From contig JAGWVR010000025.1 in assembly GCA_018970785.1 (NCBI GenBank), positions 1 through 42,062 of the forward strand: a DNA stretch of 42,062 bases, given 5' to 3'. The DNA comes from Planctomycetota bacterium (GTDB lineage Bacteria > Planctomycetota > Planctomycetia > Pirellulales > UBA1268). Below, one piece after another: positions 14,657-22,953 of the stretch (its first letter is position 1; every line of letters starts with the position of its first letter). The translations under genes and the position numbers were made by a program. Below the pieces are notes generated by a model. It did no database searches. It was not told where the DNA came from and worked only from the letters and a program-made list of their open reading frames with translations.

Positions 14657-15241
14657 CTAGGCAGCGTCGGGTTCGAGGCCGAGGTCACGGATCGTGACCA
14701 ACGACTCCAGTGGAATCCCCTCCGCGGCGAACGCCGCGGAGGCTCCCGCGAGTCGGTCGATCACCGTCACCACCCGCTCGACCACCAGCCCATGGGCGCG
14801 GGCACGCTGGATCGCCACCAGCGCCGAGCCTCCCGTGGTCGTCACGTCCTCGACGATCACGACCCGCTGGCCGGGCTGCACCGGACCCTCGATGAATTTC
14901 TGCGTCCCATGGTCCTTGGGTTCCTTGCGGACCAGGAACCCGAGCAGCGGAAGGCCGGCGACTCCAGCCATGGTGACGACGGCGGCCGTGATCGGGTCGG
15001 CACCGATAGCGAGGCCACCGATCGCGTCGGGCAGCGGCCCGCAGGCCGACAACCGGGCGAGGATCGACCGGCCGACGAGCATCGCCCCGCGGGCTTCGAG
15101 CACGACCTGTTTGGCGTCGAGGTAGTAGCTCGCTTCGCGGCCACTGGCGAGCTTGAACGAACCCCGCCGCAGCGCGCGGCGTTCGATGAGGGCGATCAGT
15201 TCCGCCTGATTCCCGCCCGCTGCCGGTTGACCGTGTTCCAT
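14657..15241 (-). CDS. pyrE: Orotate phosphoribosyltransferase
   Basis: 194 residues, normal for the enzyme that joins orotate to PRPP to form orotidine 5'-phosphate in pyrimidine synthesis. The PRPP-binding loop VVIVEDVTTTGGS lies at 127-139, and the mobile catalytic loop RKEPKDHGT at 105-113 supplies the lysines and histidine typical of PyrE. FKLASGREASYYLDAK (29-44) is the orotate-side loop. The ATG at 15241 has an excellent Shine-Dalgarno (AAGGAGG about 5 bases upstream on this strand), which fixes the start. The gene is divergent from the NfeD cluster and leads a minus-strand run with two unrelated genes. Confidence 0.96.
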   Translation of the reverse strand: MEHGQPAAGGNQAELIALIERRALRRGSFKLASGREASYYLDAKQVVLEARGAMLVGRSILARLSACGPLPDAIGGLAIGADPITAAVVTMAGVAGLPLLGFLVRKEPKDHGTQKFIEGPVQPGQRVVIVEDVTTTGGSALVAIQRARAHGLVVERVVTVIDRLAGASAAFAAEGIPLESLVTIRDLGLEPDAA

Positions 15242-15289
15242 GGCCCCTCCTTATAGCAAGCTCTCGTGTTCCGGGCAGGCTCCTGGTTT

Positions 15290-15317
15290 TTGACTGGCAC
15301 CGACCCCCTCCTAGAAT
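15290..15317 (+). promoter_or_regulatory. Sigma70-type promoter of the NfeD-FloA cluster
   Basis: TTGACT (15290-15295) and TAGAAT (15312-15317) are 16 bases apart, each 5 of 6 to consensus. It is the best promoter in the window. A start of transcription near 15324 rules out the upstream ATG at 15266 and supports the ATG at 15362 for the first gene. Confidence 0.75.
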
Positions 15318-15361
15318 CATCGGGAGGAGCCACCATTCCGAGCGCCGCAGTGGAGTCGACG

Positions 15362-17545
15362 ATGCCGGCCCCGAGACGACCGTGGCGATGGCCGTCGTTC
15401 GTCGCCGCGGATGCCTGGCGCCGCCTCGACCTGCGGGCGGCGACGGTCTGGCTCGCGGCGATCCTCGCCGTCGCTTCGCCGGCGCCGGGGCAGGAGGCGC
15501 CGCCCCCAGCGGAGGATCCGCCCAGCGTGGGCCGGATCGTCATCCGGTTGCCGATCTCCGGCACCCGCGACAAGCAGGCGATGGCGGCGATCACCCGGCA
15601 GGTGGAGCGGCTGAAGCCACGCCCGGGGCAGCGTGGGATCCTGGTCGTCGAGTTCGCCCCCGGTGACGAGGGGGACGTCAGCGACTTCGGCCACTGCTTC
15701 GAACTTGCCCGATTTCTCGGCTCACCACGTCTGGCGGCGGTCAAGACGGTCGCATTCCTGCCTCAGGGCATCCGCGGCCATGCCGTGCTCGTGGCGCTGG
15801 CCTGCGAGCAGATCGTGATCGCGCCCGAGGCGGAGCTCGGGCCCGCCGTGTTGGCCGGTGACGCCATCGACAACACGATCCGGACTGCCTACACGGAGAT
15901 CGCCGGCCGCCACCGTACGGTGCCGGAGGCGCTGGCCGTGGCGCTGGTGGATCCGACCGCCCGCGTCGTCCGGGCGGCGACCGAGGATGGCGACCAGTAC
16001 GTCCCCGCCGATCGCGTCGCCGCACTCCGCGAGACGACGACCGTCCTCGAGGTCGAGGATGTCGGCCCCAGCCCACTGGTGGCGACGGGACGCCGGGCGC
16101 GATCGCTCGGGCTGGCGTCGTTGCTCGCGGAGAACACGGCCGAGTTGGCGCGGGGGCTGGGGACCGACGAGCGTGCCCTGCTCGCCGATCCCGGGACGGC
16201 CGAAGGCTGGAACGCCGCCGTCATCGACGTCTCCGGCGTCATCGGCGGCGACGTCGTCGCGCGGACCCAGCGGCGGATCGAGCGGCTCGTCGCCGAAGGG
16301 GTCAACTTCGTCTGCCTGCGGATCGACAGCCGCGGGGGGGAGCCCGACCAGAGCCTCGTCCTCAGCGGATGGCTGGCGGGCCTCGACGCCGGCCGCGTCC
16401 GCACGGTGGCCTACGTGCCCGTGCAGGCGCGCGGCGACGCGGGGCTGGTGGCACTGGCCTGCGACGACCTGGTGATGGGGCCTTCGGCGGTGATCGGCGG
16501 GCCGGGTGAGGCACCGATCAGTCGTGACGCCGGGGCGGACATCACGACCAGCTGGAGGAAACAGGTCGCCGAACCGCGCGGTCGCTCCTGGTCATTGCCG
16601 GTGGCGCTGGTCCGCCCGGACGTGGCGGTCCACCGCGCCACCGAAACGGCCACCGGGCGGGTCGAGTATTTTTCCCCCGAGGAACTCGCCGAACGGGTCG
16701 ACCGTGCGGCCTGGCAACTCGGGGCCCAGGTCAAGAAGGGGCCGACGCAGTTGTCGGCCGCCGAGGCCGAGGCCTTCGGCCTGGCGGGGCACGTCGTCGA
16801 GGGGATCGACGGCATTTCCCAGGCCTACGGGATCGAGGGACAGATCAAACCCTCGATCCCGGGGTGGGCGGAGTCGCTGCTCGAAGCCCTCGCCAGCCCC
16901 GAGCTGGCGTGGCTGCTGCTGCTGATCGGTGGCGCGGCGCTGCTCTTCGAACTGCAGACCCCGGGCGTCGGGCTCGGCGGGTTCGTCGCCACGGTGGCGT
17001 TCGTCGTCTACTTCTGGGGCCAGTTCCTCCGCGGCACGAGCGGATCGCTCGAGGTGATGCTGTTCGTCGTCGGGCTGTTCTGCCTGGCGATGGAGATCTT
17101 CGTGTTTCCCGGGTTCGGCGTCCTCGGTCTCGGCGGCGGGCTGCTGATGGTGGCGGCGCTGGTGCTGGCCAGCCAGTCGTTCGTGCTGCCGGCCAACGAC
17201 TACCAGCTCCGTCAGCTCGAGTGGTCGCTGGCGACGCTCCTCGGCGTCGCGGTGGGAGTCGCCGTGCTCGGCGTGCTCATGCGCCGCTGGCTCCCGGCGA
17301 TCCCCTGGCTGCGGGACGTGATCGCCGAGGAGCCGTCGGGCGGCACGGTCACCGATTCCGTGGCCCTGCCCGCGGTGGGCAGCAGCGGCACGACGACGAC
17401 GCGCCTTGCCCCGGCCGGCAAGGCGCTGTTCGACGGCATCGTCTGCGACGTCGCCAGCGACGGACCGCTGATCGAGCCGGGGGTGGCGGTGACGGTGGTG
17501 GCATTGCGCGGCCAGCGGGTCGTCGTCAGGGCCGCCGTGCCATGA
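15362..17545 (+). CDS. Long NfeD protein with two ClpP-like modules that appear to lack the serine nucleophile
   Basis: 727 residues. A signal-like segment (about 26-44) precedes two tandem ClpP/SppA-like modules (about 57-250 and 286-480). Four or more membrane helices follow (about 514-535, 540-556, 564-582, 587-607, 622-640), then an OB-like NfeD domain (about 665-725). In active long NfeD proteases the nucleophile sits in an ASAG motif. Here the matching segments are GHAVLVALACE (139-149) and GDAGLVALACD (358-368), so His and Asp occupy the serine position. The protein is probably a non-proteolytic scaffold; this rests on manual alignment. The ATG at 15362 has GGAG six bases upstream and lies downstream of the promoter. 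An ATT at 15335 behind GGGAGGAG is in frame but unlikely. The stop overlaps the next start (ATGA). Family members partner with flotillins at the membrane. Confidence 0.85.
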   Translation: MPAPRRPWRWPSFVAADAWRRLDLRAATVWLAAILAVASPAPGQEAPPPAEDPPSVGRIVIRLPISGTRDKQAMAAITRQVERLKPRPGQRGILVVEFAPGDEGDVSDFGHCFELARFLGSPRLAAVKTVAFLPQGIRGHAVLVALACEQIVIAPEAELGPAVLAGDAIDNTIRTAYTEIAGRHRTVPEALAVALVDPTARVVRAATEDGDQYVPADRVAALRETTTVLEVEDVGPSPLVATGRRARSLGLASLLAENTAELARGLGTDERALLADPGTAEGWNAAVIDVSGVIGGDVVARTQRRIERLVAEGVNFVCLRIDSRGGEPDQSLVLSGWLAGLDAGRVRTVAYVPVQARGDAGLVALACDDLVMGPSAVIGGPGEAPISRDAGADITTSWRKQVAEPRGRSWSLPVALVRPDVAVHRATETATGRVEYFSPEELAERVDRAAWQLGAQVKKGPTQLSAAEAEAFGLAGHVVEGIDGISQAYGIEGQIKPSIPGWAESLLEALASPELAWLLLLIGGAALLFELQTPGVGLGGFVATVAFVVYFWGQFLRGTSGSLEVMLFVVGLFCLAMEIFVFPGFGVLGLGGGLLMVAALVLASQSFVLPANDYQLRQLEWSLATLLGVAVGVAVLGVLMRRWLPAIPWLRDVIAEEPSGGTVTDSVALPAVGSSGTTTTRLAPAGKALFDGIVCDVASDGPLIEPGVAVTVVALRGQRVVVRAAVP

Positions 17546-18150
17546 GCTTGGTGTGGGTCGTGCTGCTGCTGGTGCTCGGCCTGGCGGTGATGGTGGCCGA
17601 GGTGTTCGTGCCCTCCGGCGGGGTGCTCGGCTTCGTCAGCATCATGGCGATCCTCGCCGCGGTGACGCTGGCCTTCCTCCAGGTCGGTCCGGGCGCCGGC
17701 GTGATGACGTTGGCGGTCGTCGTGGTGAGCGTGCCGACCGTGCTCGGGCTCGCGTTCCGCTGGTTTCCCGAAACAGCGCTCGGCCGGCGTGTCCTGCCTC
17801 CGCCCCCGGAAGGGACGGAGGTGGTCCCGCAGGCGGCCGAGCGGCAGCGCCTGCGCGACCTGGTCGGGCGATCGGGAGAGGCCGTGACCGACCTGCTCCC
17901 CTGGGGCACGGTGGCGCTGGGGAGCGAGCGGGTCGAGGGGATGAGCGATGCCGGGCCGCTGACGGCCGGGAGCCGGGTCAGGGTGGTCGGTGTCCAGGGG
18001 CTGGCGGTGATCGTCCGTGCCGTGGGGAGTGAATCCGCCGAGCGTCACGGTGCCCCCGGTCCCGAGGAGTCCGCCCCGCCCCCGGGCGACCGGCTCTCGC
18101 CCACCCTCGAGACCTTCGAGTTCGACCAATTCGACCCTCCGCCCGCTTGA
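17542..18150 (+). CDS. Short NfeD-like membrane protein
   Basis: 202 residues. It begins with two to three membrane helices (about 3-23, 27-47, 52-72) containing AEVFVPSGGVLGFVSIMAILAAV, the pattern seen in NfeD membrane regions. A charged linker follows, then a beta-rich C-terminal domain (about 118-165: GEAVTDLLPWGTVALGSERVEG to RVRVVGVQGLAVIVR) that matches the NfeD OB-fold. The tail is acidic and Pro-rich. Its start overlaps the long NfeD stop by four bases and floA follows 72 bases later, so the three are almost certainly co-transcribed. In known systems short NfeD proteins bind flotillin and lack protease activity. Confidence 0.85.
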   Translation: MSLVWVVLLLVLGLAVMVAEVFVPSGGVLGFVSIMAILAAVTLAFLQVGPGAGVMTLAVVVVSVPTVLGLAFRWFPETALGRRVLPPPPEGTEVVPQAAERQRLRDLVGRSGEAVTDLLPWGTVALGSERVEGMSDAGPLTAGSRVRVVGVQGLAVIVRAVGSESAERHGAPGPEESAPPPGDRLSPTLETFEFDQFDPPPA

Positions 18151-18222
18151 CTGGCCGCGGTGGCGGATCAACGCTTGCCCGGAGGTGCCCGGTCGCCGGC
18201 CACGCCGTTCCTGGGAGTCCCG

Positions 18223-19251
18223 ATGCGATACGTTTCGGTGGCAATCCTCGTCTTCGGTCTCCTCGCCCTCCTCGTGATGGCGCTGCTCACGGCCCGCTAC
18301 CTGCGGCTGTGGGTGCAGTCCTACGCCTCGGGAGCCGGGATCGGGCTGTTCGACCTGGTGGCGATGAGCTTCAAGAAAGTCAGCCCGACGGTCATCGTCC
18401 GCAGCAAGATCATGGCGGTGAAGGCCGGTCTCGGTGACGCCAGCGGCATCACCCGGCAGGCGCTGGAGGGGCATTACCTCGCCGGGGGCCGGGTGCCGCT
18501 GGTCGTCCAGGCGCTGATCGCCGCCAACAAGGCGGGGATGACGGAACTCGACTGGAAGCTCGCGACCGCGATCGACCTCGCCGGCCGCAACGTCCGCGAG
18601 GCGGTGCAGACGAGCGTCTATCCCAAGGTGATCGACTGCCCCGCCCGCAACAGCGGCCGCGACTCGCTCGACGCCGTCGCCAAGAACGGGATCCAACTCA
18701 AGGTCCGCGCCCGGGTGACCGTCCGCACCAACCTCAACCAGCTCATCGGCGGGGCCACCGAGGAGACGATCATCGCCCGCGTCGGCGAGGGGATCGTGTC
18801 GGCGATCGGATCGGCGGAGAAGCACACCGACGTGCTCGAAAACCCCGACGTGATCTCGAAGACGGTGCTCGCGCGGCGCCTCGACGCCAACACCGCCTTC
18901 GAGATCGTCTCGATCGACATCGCCGACATCGACGTCGGGGCCAACATCGGCGCCCGGCTCCAGGCCGACCAGGCCGAGGCCGACACGCGCGTCGCCCGGG
19001 CGAACGCCGAGGGGCGCCGCGCGATGGCGGTGGCCCGCGAGCAGGAGATGGTGGCGGGCATCGAGGAGAGCCGGGCAGCGCTCGTCGAGGCCGAGGCCGA
19101 GGTGCCCCGCGCGATCGCCGACTCGCTCCACTCGGGGCAGCTGGGAATCGTCGATTACTACAAACTGCGGAATCTCCAGGCCGACACGGAGATGCGCCGC
19201 TCGATCGCCGGCGCTTCGGCGTCGGGAGCGTCGGCGCCACCGCCGGCGTGA
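18223..19251 (+). CDS. floA: Flotillin-like protein FloA
   Basis: 342 residues, near the usual 330 for the FloA (UPF0365) family. One membrane segment (residues 3-24) is followed by [22 protein letters not shown] and a long prohibitin-type region. The family-typical stretch [34 protein letters not shown] is present in full, as is [37 protein letters not shown]. The C-terminal half is a charged coiled-coil helix with many AEA/RA repeats, used for oligomerisation. The protein organises membrane microdomains. The start at 18223 is set by GGGAG five bases upstream and by the membrane segment; an in-frame GTG at 18160 would place 21 extra residues before it. Confidence 0.93.
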   Translation: MRYVSVAILVFGLLALLVMALLTARYLRLWVQSYASGAGIGLFDLVAMSFKKVSPTVIVRSKIMAVKAGLGDASGITRQALEGHYLAGGRVPLVVQALIAANKAGMTELDWKLATAIDLAGRNVREAVQTSVYPKVIDCPARNSGRDSLDAVAKNGIQLKVRARVTVRTNLNQLIGGATEETIIARVGEGIVSAIGSAEKHTDVLENPDVISKTVLARRLDANTAFEIVSIDIADIDVGANIGARLQADQAEADTRVARANAEGRRAMAVAREQEMVAGIEESRAALVEAEAEVPRAIADSLHSGQLGIVDYYKLRNLQADTEMRRSIAGASASGASAPPPA

Positions 19252-19276
19252 GCATCGTCCGGGGGTGAACAACGGA

Positions 19277-19296
19277 GGTGCCGGCCCCCCGGCACC
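19277..19296 (+). terminator. Perfect 8-bp hairpin after floA, no T-tract
   Basis: GGTGCCGG (19277-19284) and CCGGCACC (19289-19296) pair perfectly around a CCCC loop, between the floA stop and the next ribosome binding site. It may slow transcription or protect the upstream mRNA end. Without a U-run it is unlikely to be a full intrinsic terminator. Confidence 0.4.
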
Positions 19297-19328
19297 GCGG
19301 CGTTCCGTTCCAGGGAGGAGAGACTGCG

Positions 19329-20039
19329 ATGCCGGGAATGCCCGTGGCGGCCATCGATTTCAGCGATCTCGTCGAATTGGCGCCGATCCTCCTGCCGGTC
19401 GGCCTGTGGGTCCTGTCGCGGCTGGCCGCGGTGGTGCGGGGAATGAACAACGCGCCGCCGGGCAGACCGCAGCCGTTTCCGCCCGACGTCGTCCGCGACC
19501 TGCGGCGTGGACCGGCCCCCGGGCGCGCCGCGCCGCCGCGCCCCCCCGCCCCCGCGCGGCGCCCGGTCCCGGTCGCCGGTGGTGGCGAACCCCCCGTCGC
19601 TGCCGATCCCGCATTCGAGCTCGCCAAGCAGATCGAGGAGTTCCTCGCCCGTGGGCAGGGGTCCGCGGTGCGGAAGCCGTCGCCGCCGCAGCCCGCCGCA
19701 GCCCCCCGTCCCGGCCCGGAACGGCGGGCGTCGCGTCATGGGGAGCGGAAGGCTCCCCGACAGCCGCAGCGTCCCTTGCCAGTTGCGAAGGCGCCGGCTC
19801 CACCGGCAGTGCCGACGGACATGGGGCGGCTGCCGACCGACGTCAGCCGCCACGTCGAAGCGGCGTTTCGCCAGGAACCGCGCGCGCTGACTGTCACGGA
19901 GCCGGCGGCGCCGACGGTGGCGACGACCCCGCAACACCCCGTCGTCGCCGAGCTGGTGGCGGCGATCCGCGACCCGCGTGCCTTGCAGCGCATGATCCTC
20001 GTCCGTGAGATTCTCGATCGGCCCGTCGACCGCTGGTGA
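19329..20039 (+). CDS. Proline/arginine-rich membrane-anchored protein downstream of floA
   Basis: 236 residues, not matched to a named family. A hydrophobic helix near the N-terminus (about 18-37, LAPILLPVGLWVLSRLAAVV) is followed by a long low-complexity region rich in Pro, Arg and Ala with one helical segment (AFELAKQIEEFLARG). The last 35 residues form a conserved-looking helix, VVAELVAAIRDPRALQRMIL then VREILDRPVDRW; similar RDP-x-L-x-x-x-I-L-x-x-E-I-L tails occur at the ends of many planctomycete proteins (from memory, not searched). The ATG at 19329 has AGGGAGGAG close upstream, better than the ATG at 19278. Position suggests a role with FloA and NfeD at the membrane. Confidence 0.75.
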   Translation: MPGMPVAAIDFSDLVELAPILLPVGLWVLSRLAAVVRGMNNAPPGRPQPFPPDVVRDLRRGPAPGRAAPPRPPAPARRPVPVAGGGEPPVAADPAFELAKQIEEFLARGQGSAVRKPSPPQPAAAPRPGPERRASRHGERKAPRQPQRPLPVAKAPAPPAVPTDMGRLPTDVSRHVEAAFRQEPRALTVTEPAAPTVATTPQHPVVAELVAAIRDPRALQRMILVREILDRPVDRW

Positions 20040-20067
20040 GCGGCGGGGTTCTCCGCGGAGGCGAACG

Positions 20068-20988
20068 ATGCCCACCCCGTCCCCGATCCGTCCCGGAACG
20101 GATCGCCTCGGCTGGATCGGCACCGGGATCATGGGACGGGCGATGGCGGCGCGGCTGCTCGCGGCGGGGCACCGGCTCGCCGTCCACACCCGCTCGCCGG
20201 CCAAGGCCGAGCCGTTGCTCGCGGCGGGGGCCGAGTGGGCGCCGTCGCCGGCCGCGGCGGCCGCCGGCTCCGCCGCCACGTTCGTGATCGTCGGCTACCC
20301 GGCCGACGTCGAGGCGGTCGTGTTCGGTGCCGACGGAGTCCTCGCCGCGCTCGCCCCCGGGGCGCTGCTCGTCGACCACACCACCAGCAGCCCGGCGCTG
20401 GCGGAGCGGATCGCCGCCGCAGTCGCCGCGCGCGACGCGACGAGCCTCGACGCGCCGGTCACCGGCGGGGATCGCGGTGCCCGCGAGGGCACGCTGACGG
20501 TGTTCGTCGGTGGTGATCCGGCCGCGCGGGCGGCGCTCGACGCCTGCTGGCCCGCCGTCTCCGCCCGGGTCGTCGACTGCGGGCCGCCGGGCAGCGGCCA
20601 ACGGACGAAGCTCGTCAACCAGATCGCGATCGCCGCGGGGATGATCGGGATGTGCGAGGCGCTGCTGTTCGCGTGGCGCGCCGGGTTGGATCCCGAGGCG
20701 ACGCTCGGCGCCATCGCCGGGGGGGCGGCCGGGAGCTGGTCGCTGTCGAACCTCGGTCCGCGGATCCTCCGTGGTGATTTCGCGCCGGGCTTTCTCGTCG
20801 AGCACTTCGTCAAGGACATGGAGCTCGCGCTCGAGGAGTGCCGGCGGATGGACCTGCGCCTGCCGGGGCTCGAGTTGGCCGAGTCGCTGTACCGTCGGCT
20901 CGCCGACAGCGGCCGCGGCCGGCTGGGAACGCAGAGTCTCGTGCTGGCGCTGGCAGAGCATGCAGCGCTGCGGTGGCCGACCGGCTGA
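20068..20988 (+). CDS. NAD(P)-dependent beta-hydroxyacid dehydrogenase (3-hydroxyisobutyrate dehydrogenase family)
   Basis: 306 residues, typical of the family. The dinucleotide-binding motif GWIGTGIMGRAMAARLLAAGH sits at the N-terminus. The substrate-binding signature is present as DAPVTGGDRGAREGTLTVFVGG, and the catalytic-Lys helix as GSGQRTKLVNQIAIAAGMIGMCEAL. The C-terminal all-helical domain with FVKDMELALEE is complete. Members reduce or oxidise 3-hydroxy acids such as 3-hydroxyisobutyrate, tartronate semialdehyde or glyoxylate; the exact substrate is not evident. ATG 20068 is chosen because GGAG lies about 7 bases upstream; the upstream ATG at 20005 is inside the previous gene. A strong intrinsic terminator lies 250 bases beyond the stop. 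Confidence 0.9.
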   Translation: MPTPSPIRPGTDRLGWIGTGIMGRAMAARLLAAGHRLAVHTRSPAKAEPLLAAGAEWAPSPAAAAAGSAATFVIVGYPADVEAVVFGADGVLAALAPGALLVDHTTSSPALAERIAAAVAARDATSLDAPVTGGDRGAREGTLTVFVGGDPAARAALDACWPAVSARVVDCGPPGSGQRTKLVNQIAIAAGMIGMCEALLFAWRAGLDPEATLGAIAGGAAGSWSLSNLGPRILRGDFAPGFLVEHFVKDMELALEECRRMDLRLPGLELAESLYRRLADSGRGRLGTQSLVLALAEHAALRWPTG

Positions 20989-21402
20989 AGCACGCCGTCC
21001 CCGGGCCGACGAGCGAGGAAACCCCCGCGTTGGCCGTGGCCGGTGGCGCCTGGCCGGCCGCCGGCGACGAGCTGGCAGGGCATCCCGCGCACTCCTCCGG
21101 AATCGCCCCCGTTCTCCAGCCGACACCCCCATCGGAGTGGTGCCGGTGGCTCCTCCGGGAATCGTCGATCCGCGCCTTGTCCCGCGCCCGGCGCTGCTCT
21201 ACAAGTCGGGTCGGCGGTCGCTTCGGCGGCCTCCCGCTGCGCGTAGACGAGGTCGCCCAAGCCTCGTCTACGCGCTCGTTTTTTGCAGGTCTGCCGCTGC
21301 CCTCCTCGGGATGGCGGCCGGTGGATTCGTCACGCCCCGCGGCGCGGAAGGAATCGTCCGCGGGGCGCGGCCGGTGATCGTGGTGGCGCGGAGGACAGGG
21401 GC
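20989..21402 (+). other. Intergenic region with terminator and possible small RNA
   Basis: No credible coding sequence is seen on either strand. The only distinct elements are the intrinsic terminator at 21240-21285 and a weak promoter-like pair upstream of it: TTGTCC at 21177-21182 and TACAAG at 21201-21206, spacer 18. Together these would give an RNA of about 70 bases. Confidence 0.5.
21240..21285 (+). terminator. Intrinsic (Rho-independent) terminator
   Basis: GCGCGTAGACGAGG (21240-21253) and CCTCGTCTACGCGC (21263-21276) form a perfect 14-bp stem with a 9-base loop, and TTTTTT follows at 21280-21285. It is the only textbook intrinsic terminator I found. It would end transcripts of the dehydrogenase gene or of a short RNA starting near 21213. 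Confidence 0.88.
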
Positions 21403-22944
21403 ATGGACGACCCGCAGCACGTCGCCACGCCGCGTGCTCCGCGATGGCCCGCGGCACACCGCTGGACCCGCGAGTCGTGCCGCGGCGGAGCCCTTCGCCC
21501 GCGTGGATGGGCCGTGGTGCTTCGTGGATCTGCCGAGACGCTCGTGATCGCCGCCGCGCTTGCGATCGCGTCCGTCGTCGGCCACGAAACGGCCAGTGCC
21601 GACGATGGCCCGCCCCCGTTCCCGGCGACGGTCCGTGTCCTTGCCGACCACACCTACCTCCGGGCCGGTCCCGGTCCCGATTACTACCCGACCGAGCGGC
21701 TTGCCCAGGGGGAATCGGTCGAGATCTGGGCGGTCGACGAATCGGGATTCTGCGCCGTCCGACCGGTCGCCGGGAGCTTCAGCTGGGTCCGCGCCTCCGA
21801 TCTCCGCCTCGATGATCGCCCGCTCGGGGCGGTGGCTCCTCCGGGCAGCGAGGGCGTGGTGATCCACGACGGGGCGCTGGCGCGGATCGGCTCGCAGCTC
21901 AACGACCTGCGGCACGTCGCGCAGGTGAGCCTCGAGGCGGGCGAACGGGTTCGCGTCCTGGGGCGCGTGAGCGTCGCGGCAGGCCGCCATGCCGGCGACT
22001 GGGTGAAGATCGCACCGCCGGCGGGGGAGTTTCGGTTCGCGGCGCGGAGCGATCTCGAGTCACCGCCAGGGATGGAGCCGGCTGCGGTGCCGGCCGCACC
22101 GGCCGCCGCGGCGGCGCTGGCGGAGATCCGCTCCGCCCGGGCGGCGACCGAGGCCGTCGCCGCGCAGTTCCGCGAACCGCTCTCCGCCGCTCCGGCGGCC
22201 GACCCGCCGGCACCGCTCGGCGGGATGGCGGAGGCCCGGCGCCTGCTCACCGGCTGGCTACCGCGGGGCAGCACCGTCATCGACGGCACCGCGCCCCGTG
22301 CCGTGAGCGCTCCCGAGGCCGTCGCGACGGCCGACGACTTGGCGGACATCGACCTGGCCCTCTCGCTGGCGGTGGCCGGACCGCCGGAGTCGTGGAACCT
22401 GCCGGCCGTGCGCGAGCGCCTCCGCCTGGCGGCTGCCCGGTCGACCCAGCCGGCCGACCGCCTCCGCATCGAGGCGATCGACGCCCGCCTGTCACGATTC
22501 GAGGCGATCGCCACCCGGCAGCGCTCGCTGGCCGAGGCCCCCGCGGCCGCCGCCGCGCCGGTACGGATCGGGGGCATGTGGTCGAGCCTGTCGGCGCTCG
22601 GTTCGCGCCCGATCCGGCCCGGTGTGCTCCCCGGTGGCGTGCCGGCCGACGGCCAGCCCACCTGGACGCCGAATGACGTCGTCGAATCGAGCGGTCGGCT
22701 GGCGACGGTCGTCTCGCGGCGCCCCGATGCACCGCGGTTCGCGATCGTCGACGCCAACAACGCCGTCCTGTCGTTCGTCACGCCGCAGCCCGGCGTCAGC
22801 CTCGCGCCGCTCGTCGGCCAGCAGGTGACCGTTCGCGGGCCGCGCGGCTTCATGCCCGAGTACAAGCGCCCCTACGTGGTCGCCACGGAGGCCCGCCCCC
22901 GGCTCGCCGCCGAGCCGCTCGAGGATGGCGCGACCCGACGGTGA
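21403..22944 (+). CDS. Exported protein with bacterial SH3-like domains
   Basis: About 513 residues. A basic N-terminus and a hydrophobic segment (about 45-66, ending ETASA) suggest export. A bacterial SH3-like domain follows (about 76-133) with VLADHTYLRAGPGPDYYPTE, VEIWAVDESGFCAVRPVAG and FSWVRASDL, the YLRAGPG pattern being typical. A second, weaker SH3-like repeat covers about 148-220 (ARIGSQLNDLRHVAQVSLEAG to DWVKIAPPAG). The middle is Ala-rich and helical. The C-terminal 90 residues form a beta-rich region with LVGQQVTVRGPRGF that resembles an OB or SH3-like fold. Such proteins usually bind cell wall or envelope partners. The start at 21403 follows GGAGGA; the frame is open further upstream but there it crosses the terminator. 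Confidence 0.75.
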   Translation: MDDPQHVATPRAPRWPAAHRWTRESCRGGALRPRGWAVVLRGSAETLVIAAALAIASVVGHETASADDGPPPFPATVRVLADHTYLRAGPGPDYYPTERLAQGESVEIWAVDESGFCAVRPVAGSFSWVRASDLRLDDRPLGAVAPPGSEGVVIHDGALARIGSQLNDLRHVAQVSLEAGERVRVLGRVSVAAGRHAGDWVKIAPPAGEFRFAARSDLESPPGMEPAAVPAAPAAAAALAEIRSARAATEAVAAQFREPLSAAPAADPPAPLGGMAEARRLLTGWLPRGSTVIDGTAPRAVSAPEAVATADDLADIDLALSLAVAGPPESWNLPAVRERLRLAAARSTQPADRLRIEAIDARLSRFEAIATRQRSLAEAPAAAAAPVRIGGMWSSLSALGSRPIRPGVLPGGVPADGQPTWTPNDVVESSGRLATVVSRRPDAPRFAIVDANNAVLSFVTPQPGVSLAPLVGQQVTVRGPRGFMPEYKRPYVVATEARPRLAAEPLEDGATRR

Positions 22945-22953
22945 CGGCTCCCG

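Noticed and set aside
15335-15337. ATT as a rare start codon for the long NfeD gene, five bases after GGGAGGAG
   Set aside because: ATT starts are very rare. The ATG at 15362 has GGAG at good spacing, and the predicted transcription start near 15324 would leave almost no leader for the ATT.
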